Assembly (NCBI RefSeq): GCF_000332075.2
Contig: NZ_ALVU02000001.1
Coordinates: forward strand, 1,135,193 to 1,199,192
From: Synechocystis sp. PCC 7509
GTDB lineage: Bacteria; Cyanobacteriota; Cyanobacteriia; Cyanobacteriales; Chroococcidiopsidaceae
DNA: 64,000 nt
Direction: 5' to 3'
Under the pieces are notes generated by a model. That model was not told where the DNA came from and ran no database searches. It saw only the letters and a list, made by a program, of their open reading frames with translations. Numbering within the stretch: position 1 is the first letter of the stretch; each line of letters opens with the position of its first letter. Of this stretch, positions 1 through 7,678 are shown piece by piece. Position numbers and translations under genes: made by a program.

Positions 1-277
1 GTTGCTCCAGTTGGTCGCATAACTCTACCAAAATGGCATCATTATTTTCGTCTACTAAATCAGCTACTACCGCCTCTTGTTCGGGGCTAAGTTTAGCTAC
101 TTGACCTCCTCCATGCGCTCTGGGTTCAACGGTTCCATCGGTGCGATAACGCTTTAATAAATTCTCAATAAATGTCAAACTGACCCGAAACCTTCTTGCC
201 AACTGCCTCTGGGAACTCTCTTTTTGGTTATACGCATCAACTATTTTCTGACGCAGGTCTGTAGAGTATGCTTTCAT
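1..277 (-). CDS. IS630-type transposase, N-terminal part (runs off the left edge)
   Basis: The first 92 codons of a transposase read leftward from ATG at 277 and leave the window open at position 1. The N-terminus (MKAYSTDLRQKIVDAY) followed by a helix-turn-helix (SSQRQLARRFRVS) and a short basic linker is the usual DNA-binding start of IS630/Tc1-type transposases. The next part (LSPEQEAVVADLVDENND) resembles the second winged-helix segment. The DDE catalytic domain would lie outside the window, so I cannot say whether the gene is intact. It is separated by about 400 noncoding bases from the nested insertion sequences to its right and is part of the same IS-dense end. Confidence 0.75.
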   Translation of the reverse strand, partial: MKAYSTDLRQKIVDAYNQKESSQRQLARRFRVSLTFIENLLKRYRTDGTVEPRAHGGGQVAKLSPEQEAVVADLVDENNDAILVELCDQLEQ

Positions 278-673
278 TTGTCTTCCATTCCAGTTTCATC
301 TTTAACTGTATCTTGCTCAATCAAGAACTGCTGTATCTTGTAGCAGATACAAAGCACGCGCTCCTAATTCCTGAAACTAATGATGGATTTTTTGAGTAAG
401 TTATCTGCACAACTCATTTAAGGTTTGACTTGCAAAACGGTCCCTTTGCGAGAGCAAACGAAAGATACCCAATAATAAGAGCTTTGGTATTGGAGTGAGT
501 GACCATTTCTAGTTGAGGTTGCCGCAAAGCCGCACTTCTACATACATTTTTCCGATAACATAATTTGGGAGCTATTCAGATATCAAAAAACACGATTGTG
601 CGTAGTTTTTTTAAATCCACTACTTCATCTAAGCATGACTTCAAATACTTTCAAGCTGTAAATTATTCGTTGG
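278..673. other. noncoding stretch between two IS remnants
   Basis: About 400 bases with no convincing reading frame. It should contain the 5' flank of the IS630-type element and the 3' end of the ISKra4-like element. I could not identify matching terminal inverted repeats for either, so the element borders here remain unset. A small GTATCT/AGATAC hairpin lies near 332-349. Confidence 0.5.
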
Positions 674-878
674 TCAGGCAGCCTGAGTGGGGAACCATAA
701 CTGCTGCCACTGACCGTTAAGTTCAACCACTTTGAGTAGACATAAAGCTCTGCTGCCAAGGGGTCGCCAACTCATCCCCTTGTTTTTCTGGCGAGAGCCG
801 ACAGTTAAATCTACTCCCTTCTCGACCCGCCCGCTACCAATAGTTTTACCAGCTTGACTGCGGCGACTATAGTTGATG
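674..878 (-). pseudogene. 3' piece of an ISKra4-like transposase gene cut by an IS4-type element
   Basis: Reading leftward from the target duplication at 869-878, an open frame of 68 codons ends at a TGA (676-674). It encodes a typical ISKra4 C-terminus: an IGSG-V-E block, a GMSWRPLGSRAL block and a final LNGQW-W motif. It has no start of its own. Removing 879-2177, which is the element plus one copy of the 10-bp duplication, joins it in frame to the gene body at 2178-3338, so both pieces are one interrupted gene. ISKra4 is my best family call; a related UPF0236/ISLre2-type transposase is the alternative. Confidence 0.8.
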
Positions 879-895
879 CTGCTTGACTGACAAAA
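869..895 (+). repeat. left target duplication (869-878) and left terminal repeat (879-895) of the IS4-type element
   Basis: ATAGTTGATG (869-878) recurs exactly at 2168-2177. Immediately inside it, CTGCTTGACTGACAAAA (879-895) is the perfect inverse of 2151-2167. A 10-bp duplication and termini of about 17 bp fit IS4-family transposition. Confidence 0.93.
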
Positions 896-2167
896 GTATT
901 AGAGGCTAGGACAAAGACTAGGCGGGAAGTCGAAGCTAGTTTAAGCTGAACAGTTACCACACTAATCGGCGAACACTATGACTCCCACTTCCCGCCTTTA
1001 TGATGCAATGAATGCCTTCCTGAGTCAATGTGACATTCAGTGGCGCGATATTCGGCACTTAAAAACGCTCTGCTGGATGATGGTCGGCATGATTGAAAGC
1101 CAAAACGTTCATCTCAACGGCTTTGGAGTCTATATTAATAGTCGCGCCCAATACGCTCAATCTCACCAGCGACGATTTCGGCGCTGCCTCTCTAATCGTC
1201 GCATCGATATTTCTGCCACTCACCAAGTTCTGATGGCACAAGCCTTATCCACATGGGGCAAAAAACGACTGTATTTAAGCTTGGATACGACAATGGTGTG
1301 GAACTGTTTCTGCTTGATCTGGGTGGGGGTGGTCTATCGAGGACGCACGGTCGTCGTCGCTTGGCGGATTGTGCCGCAAGCCAGCAGCACTGTCAAATTG
1401 TGGGCAATTCAACGGGTGTTGCGACAAGCTGCACGGATCGTTCCGGCAGAAGTAGAGGTCGTTGTCTTGGCAGACAGAGGGTTTGCCGATGGCAAGTTCA
1501 TGAAATACCTCCGAGAAACCTTGCAGTGGCACTTTCGGATTCGGATTAAACGTTCCTTTCAGTTTCAACTGGACGGTCAATGGCGCAAGGTTGCATCCGT
1601 TTCTCTTCCACCCGGTCAAGCCTATTTCACGCCAGCTATTGCCATTGGTAAGACCAGACCTTACGGGGATGTCTATTTAGCCTTTGCCCATGACCGCCAA
1701 AGTGGCGAAGATTGGGTGATTGTCAGCGATGAACCGACGACTCTTCAGACCTTTGCCCAATATCGCTTGAGGTTTCAAGTGGAAGAATCATTTTTGGATT
1801 TGAAATCGAACGGCTTTAATCTCGAAGCCTCTCGGTTGCGAGACAAGTTTGCCCTCACGCAACTGTGTGGGGTCATTGCTCTGACCACGCTATTTTTAGT
1901 TTTACAAGGGACGCAAGTTGTGACCTCTGGAAAGCGTCGATTCGTCGATACTCACTGGAATCGTGGCATGAGTTATCTCAGGCTGGGTTGGAACTGGATT
2001 CGTCTTGCCCTGACTCGTCAGTGGGAAATTCAGATTTATCCATGCCTCTCCAGTCTGCCTGACCCCGAACCTGCCTTTGCTTCTAAGCGTCAACAGGAGA
2101 ACGAGTTTATGCGTGAATTCGTTGTTCTCAGCCGCATTCCAGCTTCTTAGTTTTGTCAGTCAAGCAG
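879..2167 (+). mobile_element. IS4-type insertion sequence, complete, 1289 bp
   Basis: The borders are defined by perfect 17-bp inverted repeats and an exact 10-bp direct repeat outside them. The element holds one intact transposase (978-2150), whose stop codon overlaps or abuts the right inverted repeat. It inserted into a gene for a different transposase. The intact frame, identical termini and identical target duplications suggest a recent, possibly still active copy. Confidence 0.93.
978..2150 (+). CDS. IS4-family DDE transposase, 390 aa
   Basis: This enzyme catalyses cut-and-paste transposition of the surrounding element through an RNase H-like DDE domain. All signature parts are visible: the first Asp in YLSLDTTMVW (about residue 103), the second in VVLADRGFADGKF (about residue 165), and the third catalytic region in YRLRFQVEESFLDLK. 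The last matches the YREK signature Y-(2)-R-(3)-E-(6)-K exactly. The length is normal for the family. The ATG lies 82 bp inside the left terminal repeat (ends 895) and the TAG directly precedes the right one. No frameshift or internal stop is present, so it is predicted to be functional. It inserted into, and inactivates, the ISKra4-like gene on the opposite strand. Confidence 0.93.
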   Translation: MTPTSRLYDAMNAFLSQCDIQWRDIRHLKTLCWMMVGMIESQNVHLNGFGVYINSRAQYAQSHQRRFRRCLSNRRIDISATHQVLMAQALSTWGKKRLYLSLDTTMVWNCFCLIWVGVVYRGRTVVVAWRIVPQASSTVKLWAIQRVLRQAARIVPAEVEVVVLADRGFADGKFMKYLRETLQWHFRIRIKRSFQFQLDGQWRKVASVSLPPGQAYFTPAIAIGKTRPYGDVYLAFAHDRQSGEDWVIVSDEPTTLQTFAQYRLRFQVEESFLDLKSNGFNLEASRLRDKFALTQLCGVIALTTLFLVLQGTQVVTSGKRRFVDTHWNRGMSYLRLGWNWIRLALTRQWEIQIYPCLSSLPDPEPAFASKRQQENEFMREFVVLSRIPAS

Positions 2168-2177
2168 ATAGTTGATG
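2151..2177 (+). repeat. right terminal repeat (2151-2167) and right target duplication (2168-2177) of the IS4-type element
   Basis: TTTTGTCAGTCAAGCAG is the perfect inverse of 879-895 and is followed by ATAGTTGATG, the same 10 bases that precede the left end. Confidence 0.93.
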
Positions 2178-3338
2178 ATTTCAGGTTGATGTTTTTCCAA
2201 ATATCTAATCAACTCTTGCCACTTGTCTAAATTTCTAGCCTGCACCTGGTGTTGCAAATATTCAAGAGCAATCGCAGTATTACCTTGCCATAATTGGGAG
2301 AATAAAAACTTTAAATGTTTTGCTTTTTCGAGCTTATTGGTGGCAATCATTGACATCAGCTCTCGGAGTTTTTTACAGAGGTGATACCAATCTAAAACCA
2401 CGACAACTGCTGGTCCAAAAATAGTAAAGAGCCGATGACGAATCGTTCTGGCTCCATCAGTAATTGCTACTAAATTTAAGGGGAAAGTTTTACTTCCATA
2501 CTCTTGGATAACTTTAGCCTTGACAACACTGGCTAAATTTAGTAAATTTTCACCTTTTGTATTAATAAAAGCAGCTATGTACTCAAATCCAGCCGTCGCT
2601 TTTTGGAGAATGACAATATCTGTAGTAATAGCTGTAGCTTTATCACCTATATATTTTTGGCTCTTATTTTCGTCTTTTGCCTCTTGGCGTTCGGCTTTTT
2701 GACCTTTTACTTGAATACCATCATCAAATAAAAGAATTTCTTTTTCTTTAGGATTGTAAATATCCACAATGGGGTTTACTTGGAGTATATCATCGCCATT
2801 TTTAGCTAAAGTTGCTCTATTACTTTTGTAAATCTCTTGGCTAATTTCTAGGGCTTTAGCACTTACAATTTGCCCAATTTTCTGGTCACTTAATAACCTT
2901 TCTCCACTGGTTCGCTCTACTAATAAAGCTACTTCTTCATAGCTCATACGATTGCTATAGTAGCTACATAGCTCTTGCAATCTTGAACTCACATAGCCTT
3001 TTTGCAATTGGTTTGTTAGAGCCAAGTAGTTTGTTTCTCGTGCATCAAATTGGTATTTTTGTAAAGAAAACACGAACTTTCCGTGTAACGTCTTAATCCA
3101 CACCAGTAGTCTGCCGTTACAACTAAATTTTTTGTTTTTTTATCTCTTGGGTAAACTGGTTTTGAGCCTCTGTTAACAAGCTTGCCTCTATTTCTGGCAG
3201 TGCTTGTCGTTTCCATGCCTCCACTGCACCTTCAATGTCATGCAAGCTTTGATTCCCTAAATTTATCTCTTGTGGAGCAAGTTGACTCACAATGTTCCCT
3301 GCTTCATCTCTAATGGCAATTTCCACTCTTGCTCTCAT
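2168..3338 (-). pseudogene. 5' and central part of the interrupted ISKra4-like transposase gene
   Basis: The gene starts at ATG 3338, with AGGAG about 7 bases upstream. It codes for an N-terminal helical region of 71 residues (MRARVEIAIRDEAGN onward) that ends at a TAG at 3123. The main DDE-containing part continues in another frame, readable from about 3125 (SCNGRLLVWIKTLHGKF) to 2168; its catalytic region includes LLFDDGIQVKG and AITDGARTIRHRL. The two frames meet at a run of seven A, C, six A (minus strand; plus 3128-3141), so a one-base shift there would restore one protein. The coding sequence is then cut by the IS4-type element. The remainder is at 674-878, and the rejoined product would be about 465 residues. 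The last few residues before the apparent stop at 2156 come from the inserted element. Confidence 0.8.
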
Positions 3339-3875
3339 GCTTCACTCCTGCTGCCGTTTGCTTCCATACTTTTAGGGCTATTCTCTCAGTCTACCGATAT
3401 CAACGGATTTTTTACAGGTGGAACTTTTATATATATCTATCTATTCATATTATGAACTTTTTTTAGAGTTGCCCGTCTAACTGACAAAAGTAATGAAACG
3501 AATTGGAGGACTTCTTAGGTATTAGGTGTGTCAACGAGTGATGATTGTTAGCTATTGACATGACGCGATCGCCAAACACTCAAAAGCTACTATCCTTTTA
3601 AAAGGATTAGTTAACAATTAATTTATCCTCCTCTTAGTTTCCGGTTAACAATTTTATTAACTTACGTTGCTTTTTAATTATTGCTGCATTGTAGTTTCTT
3701 TAAGGTTTGTGGAAAAATTATTTTGATAAATCTCTATCCTCTTTTATCTACAAATAACTTAATGACGATCGGGAAAATACATTAGTAATTTGAGGTATAT
3801 GGAATTTAAAACAACGGCGAAAATCTGCCAAATAGGTCTACCAAAATTAACGTACTTGAAATTTGAATTAATCTA
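3339..3875. other. noncoding leader between the IS remnants and the DUF1800 gene
   Basis: About 540 AT-rich bases without a supported gene. It contains a HIP1-like GCGATCGC near 3566 and the AT-rich run expected upstream of the DUF1800 gene. I could not fix a promoter. The outer end of the ISKra4-like element should lie within its first 150 bases. Confidence 0.4.
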
Positions 3876-5357
3876 ATGAATAAAAAATCTTTGATATTGT
3901 CAGTATTAATAGTTTTCGGCACAATTGTTCCCAGCAATGCTACTCCTACCCCAGCCGATCCCAAAGTAGTACATATTTTAAACCGTTTAAGTTTTGGGAT
4001 TCGTCCTGGTGACATTGAAAAGGTTAATTCTATGGGTGTAGAAAGTTATATTAAACAACAATTATCGCCGAATTCGATTTCCGAGCCGCAAAGCTTAACT
4101 AGCAAAATTAATAAGTTAGAAACCTTAAATCTTAGTGTTGTAGAACTAACAAGAAAATACGGTAAAACTAAAATACCCGGACAAAAACTAACTCAAGAGC
4201 AAATCCAAGATGCTAAAAAGCAAATGCGAAAATTGCCAGTAGAAGCAACTAATGCACGATTATTACTAGCAGTAGAAAGCCCCAGACAATTACAAGAAGT
4301 GATGGTAGACTTTTGGTTTAATCATTTCAATGTTTTTGCTGGAAAAGACCGGATTCAATTTTGGGTAAGTGCTTACGAACGCGGTGCAATTAGACCGCAT
4401 ACTTTAGGTAAATTCCGCGACTTGCTAGAAGCCACTGCACGCCATCCAGCGATGTTATATTACTTAGATAATTGGCAAAATACCGCCCCAAATAGTCCTG
4501 GTATGCGCCATCGAACTAGAGGTTTGAACGAAAATTATGCCCGCGAGTTAATGGAACTGCATACACTTGGTGTAGATAGTGGTTATACTCAGCAAGATGT
4601 TACTACTTTGGCAAGAATTTTGACTGGATGGGGGTTTGATTTGAAACAAAATCAAAATAATTCGGGGTTTTTCTTCGACTCCAATCGTCATGATTTTAGC
4701 GATAAGATTTTTTTGGGACAGGCAATTAAAGGTACCGGTGAAGCCGAAGTCGAACAAGCTTTAGATATTTTGGCAAAACATCCAGCCACTGCACGTCATA
4801 TCAGTTATAAGTTAGCGCAGTATTTTGTCAGGGACAATCCACCAGAAACTTTAGTAAAAAAGATGCAGCAGCGTTTTATCGCTACGGATGGAGATATTCG
4901 TGAAGTCTTAACAACTTTATTTCAAAGTTCTGAATTTTGGGATGCAGAAAATTACAATGCTAAATTTAAGACTCCCTATCAGTATGTAATTTCCGCAGTT
5001 CGAGCAACGGGAATGGAAGTAAATAACGTCCAACCACTTGTTAATACATTAAAACAATTAGGAATGCCGCTTTTTGGTTGTCCAACACCAAATGGTTACG
5101 AAAATACAGAACAAGCATGGTTAAATCCCGATGGTCTAAACAAACGTTTGACTTTTGCCGTTGCCCTTGCTAACGGTCGTTTGCTAGGACAAAAAAATGA
5201 AAAAAAAGCTAGCTCAATTACTCGTATTGATGCTTCCCAATTATCAAATTCGCTGGGAAACAATTTTTCTTCTAAAACTCAAAATGCAATTAATTCAAGT
5301 TCACCGCAACTAAGGGCGGCGTTGATTTTGGGCAGCCCAGAATTCATGAGAAAATAA
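3876..5357 (+). CDS. DUF1800 domain protein, secreted, 493 aa
   Basis: The family is widespread and its biochemical role is not established. Residues 1-22 form a signal peptide (a lysine pair, then LILSVLIVFGTIVPSNA with cleavage after NA). The DUF1800 domain starts with LNRLSFGIRPGDIEKV near residue 34. It continues through the conserved MVDFWFNHFNVF segment and the LARILTGWGFD segment. The length is usual for the family. The gene is followed after 46 bases by a DUF1501 gene on the same strand. These two families are a recurrent pair in bacterial genomes, which suggests they work together in the cell envelope. The ATG is the first one after a stop-rich leader. Confidence 0.85.
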   Translation: MNKKSLILSVLIVFGTIVPSNATPTPADPKVVHILNRLSFGIRPGDIEKVNSMGVESYIKQQLSPNSISEPQSLTSKINKLETLNLSVVELTRKYGKTKIPGQKLTQEQIQDAKKQMRKLPVEATNARLLLAVESPRQLQEVMVDFWFNHFNVFAGKDRIQFWVSAYERGAIRPHTLGKFRDLLEATARHPAMLYYLDNWQNTAPNSPGMRHRTRGLNENYARELMELHTLGVDSGYTQQDVTTLARILTGWGFDLKQNQNNSGFFFDSNRHDFSDKIFLGQAIKGTGEAEVEQALDILAKHPATARHISYKLAQYFVRDNPPETLVKKMQQRFIATDGDIREVLTTLFQSSEFWDAENYNAKFKTPYQYVISAVRATGMEVNNVQPLVNTLKQLGMPLFGCPTPNGYENTEQAWLNPDGLNKRLTFAVALANGRLLGQKNEKKASSITRIDASQLSNSLGNNFSSKTQNAINSSSPQLRAALILGSPEFMRK

Positions 5358-5403
5358 ACAGGCAAAAAACTGAAAATTATTCACCATTAACTATTAACTA
5401 ATT

Positions 5404-6633
5404 ATGAAAAGACGTGATTTTATTGTGCGCTCTAGTATTTTCTCTGCTAGTTCTTTGATAGCTGTTGGTACACATACTTTAATTGCGAGAACGGCTACGG
5501 CTAAAGCTAATCCAAAACGTTTGGTTGTGATTTTTTTACGGGGGGCGATAGATGGATTAAGTGCAGTAGTTCCTTACTCAGAAAGTGCGTACTACGAAAT
5601 GCGATCGCGGATTGCAATTCCGCAACCAGGCAAAGCTAAAGGCGCAATCAATTTAGATGGAAATTTTGGCTTGCATCCAGCTTTAGCAACTTTAATGCCT
5701 TTTTGGGAACAAAAAAATTTAGCCTTCGTTCATGCCTGTGGCTTGCCTGATGCGAGCCGTTCTCATTTTGATGCTCAAGAATATATGGAAAGTGGAACTC
5801 CTGGAGTCAAAAACACTACCGATGGATGGATGAATCGCTTGCTGGGGAGTCTATCTGCAACTTCACCGATCCAAGCGATAAGTCTAAGCCCAACTACACC
5901 GCGCATTTTAACCGGAAAGATGCCAGTAGCAAATATTTTTATCGGTAGAAATAGAATTAAACGCACTCCTTTAGATACACCGCGAATTCGTACAGCTTTT
6001 GACAAGTTTTATGATGGTAGCGATAACTTGAGTCAAACTTATCGAGATGGGCAAGAAATAAACCAAACTGTAACTAAACTTCTAGATGAAGAAATGCAAA
6101 GGGCAAATAATGGTGCGCCTTTACCAAATGGATTTCCTTTAAATGCTCAAAAATTAGCTCAATTGATGCGAAAAGACCCTAGAGTGGAATTAGGTTTTAT
6201 TGCTTTGGGTGGTTGGGATACTCATGTTAATCAAGGTGGAAGTAAGGGACGATTGGCAATAAACTTAGAGTTGTTGGGTAAGGGCTTAGAGACTTTAGTA
6301 AAAGAATTGGGTTCGGCTTATCAAGATACAACTATTGTCGTCATATCGGAGTTTGGGCGCACAGTGCGAGAGAATGGAAATGGCGGAACCGATCACGGAC
6401 ATGGTAATGTGATGGCGATTTTGGGTGGTAAAGTTAAGGGCGGAAATATCTATGGAGATTTCCCCGGTTTGGCAAGTAATAAACTATATCAAGGTAGAGA
6501 TTTAGAAGTTACAACAGATTTTCGAGATGTTATTGCCACGATATTAACAGGACATTTGAATTTGTCAGATCGAGAATTGAATCGGGTTTTACCAAATTAT
6601 GCTGCTAAAAACAATATTAAGTTATTTGGGTAA
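5404..6633 (+). CDS. DUF1501 domain protein, Tat-exported, 409 aa
   Basis: The N-terminus MKRRDFIVRSS followed by a hydrophobic stretch and an alanine-rich cleavage region is a twin-arginine signal. The product is therefore expected to be exported folded. DUF1501 proteins belong to the alkaline phosphatase/sulfatase superfamily by fold. The visible family motifs are VVIFLRGAIDGLSAV near residue 40, GFIALGGWDTHVNQGG near 265, and SEFGRTVRENGNGGTDHGHG near 315, which carries the metal-ligand-like D and H residues. It is the second gene of the DUF1800/DUF1501 pair. Its TAA (6631-6633) directly touches the ancestral stop of the cellulose synthase gene on the other strand, and an IS later landed 8 bases downstream. 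Confidence 0.85.
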   Translation: MKRRDFIVRSSIFSASSLIAVGTHTLIARTATAKANPKRLVVIFLRGAIDGLSAVVPYSESAYYEMRSRIAIPQPGKAKGAINLDGNFGLHPALATLMPFWEQKNLAFVHACGLPDASRSHFDAQEYMESGTPGVKNTTDGWMNRLLGSLSATSPIQAISLSPTTPRILTGKMPVANIFIGRNRIKRTPLDTPRIRTAFDKFYDGSDNLSQTYRDGQEINQTVTKLLDEEMQRANNGAPLPNGFPLNAQKLAQLMRKDPRVELGFIALGGWDTHVNQGGSKGRLAINLELLGKGLETLVKELGSAYQDTTIVVISEFGRTVRENGNGGTDHGHGNVMAILGGKVKGGNIYGDFPGLASNKLYQGRDLEVTTDFRDVIATILTGHLNLSDRELNRVLPNYAAKNNIKLFG

Positions 6634-6641
6634 TTAAACTT

Positions 6642-6666
6642 GGCTCTTAATGGATTCCAGGGATCT
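6642..6666 (+). repeat. left terminal inverted repeat of the IS1595-like element
   Basis: These 25 bases are the exact inverse of 7677-7701. The first two bases are GG, common for IS1595 ends. Confidence 0.9.
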
Positions 6667-6732
6667 GGAAGTGGAGGACTGGTCAAAGGGTTATAATACC
6701 TTGAGTTCTAAACGGAGCGCGTATTCCAGTCC

Positions 6733-7678
6733 ATGACCAATCCCTCGCTGGTAAATCTTCAAACGTTGATTGATGATGCTAAGTGTTTTGAAGTCCTACG
6801 CCAGATTCGATGGCCTCTTGGTATAGTTTGCCCAGGTTGCAAGTCCAATCAAGTCGTTAAGCAGGGATTTGATGAAACTCAACCTCTACGCCAACGTTAC
6901 CAGTGCAAGGCTTGCCAAAAACGCTACGGGTGACCTGAGCGATACTATCTTGGCAGGACATCATCAGCCTCTACGGATTTGGATACTGTGTTTATATCTG
7001 ATGGGATTGAATCTCTCCAATCATCAAATCTCCACTGAACTCGACCTCAATCAAGCTGATGATAGGCAAATGACAACACAATTACGTTCTGGAATCGTAG
7101 CAAACAAACCGACGGTCAGCTTGGAAGGAGAAGTAGAGTGGGACGAAGTGTAGGTCATCGCTGGACATAAGGGACAGCCAGAAGTAGTCAAAAAAAAGGT
7201 AGAACAGGACGATGCCGTCGTCTGAAATCAAAATCGGGACGAGGAACTCTGGCAAAAGAAAAACCTCCGATTTTCGGGATGATTCAACGCCAAGGAGAAG
7301 TAGTTCTCAAGATGCTTCCCAACGTAAAACCGACTACAATTGCACCATTGATTCAAGGCAGTATAGGAGCTGGGACTCTTATCTACACTGATGAATATAG
7401 CATCTACTCTCGTCTATCTAAATGGGGGTATGACCATAAAAGTGTCTGTCATGGTAAGGGAGAGTATGCTCGCTCTGGAAGATGGAGATGGATTCTGCGA
7501 AGTCCATGTGAATACGATGGAAGGCTTCTGGTCCTTACTTCGGTCTTGGTTCAGACCGCACCGAGGCATTTCTCAAGAAAAGTTACCCCTGTATCTGGGA
7601 TTCTTTGAGTTTGTTCACAACACGCGAAAACGAGGTAAATCACTACTTCTATCTCTTCTGGGATGTCTCCTCAAGTAG
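6733..7678 (+). pseudogene. IS1595-family transposase, several frameshifts and a nonsense codon
   Basis: The zinc-ribbon start (CPGCKS and CKACQK, residues 34-63) is followed by pieces of the ISXO2-type DDE domain in different frames. First comes GHHQPLRIWILCLYLMGLNL, then EVEWDEV ending at a TAG (7150-7152) where Tyr is normally found, then AGHKGQPEVVKKK. A shift in an A8 run leads to the basic segment, LIYTDEYSIYSRL and HKSVCHGKGEYAR. A last shift near 7470-7480 gives HVNTMEGFWSLLRSWF and the C-terminus at 7678. At least three frameshifts plus one stop make an active enzyme very unlikely. The element ends are nevertheless intact. Confidence 0.88.

Noticed and set aside
2156-2177. Apparent C-terminus (YLLD-stop) of the ISKra4-like protein at 2156
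   Set aside because: The last codons lie in the inverted repeat of the inserted IS4-type element, so the stop is an artefact of insertion; the real continuation is at 674-878.
3481-3492. Second copy of the IS4 end motif (CTGACAAAAGTA)
   Set aside because: Only 12 bases match the element's end and the flanks do not; it may be chance in AT-rich DNA.
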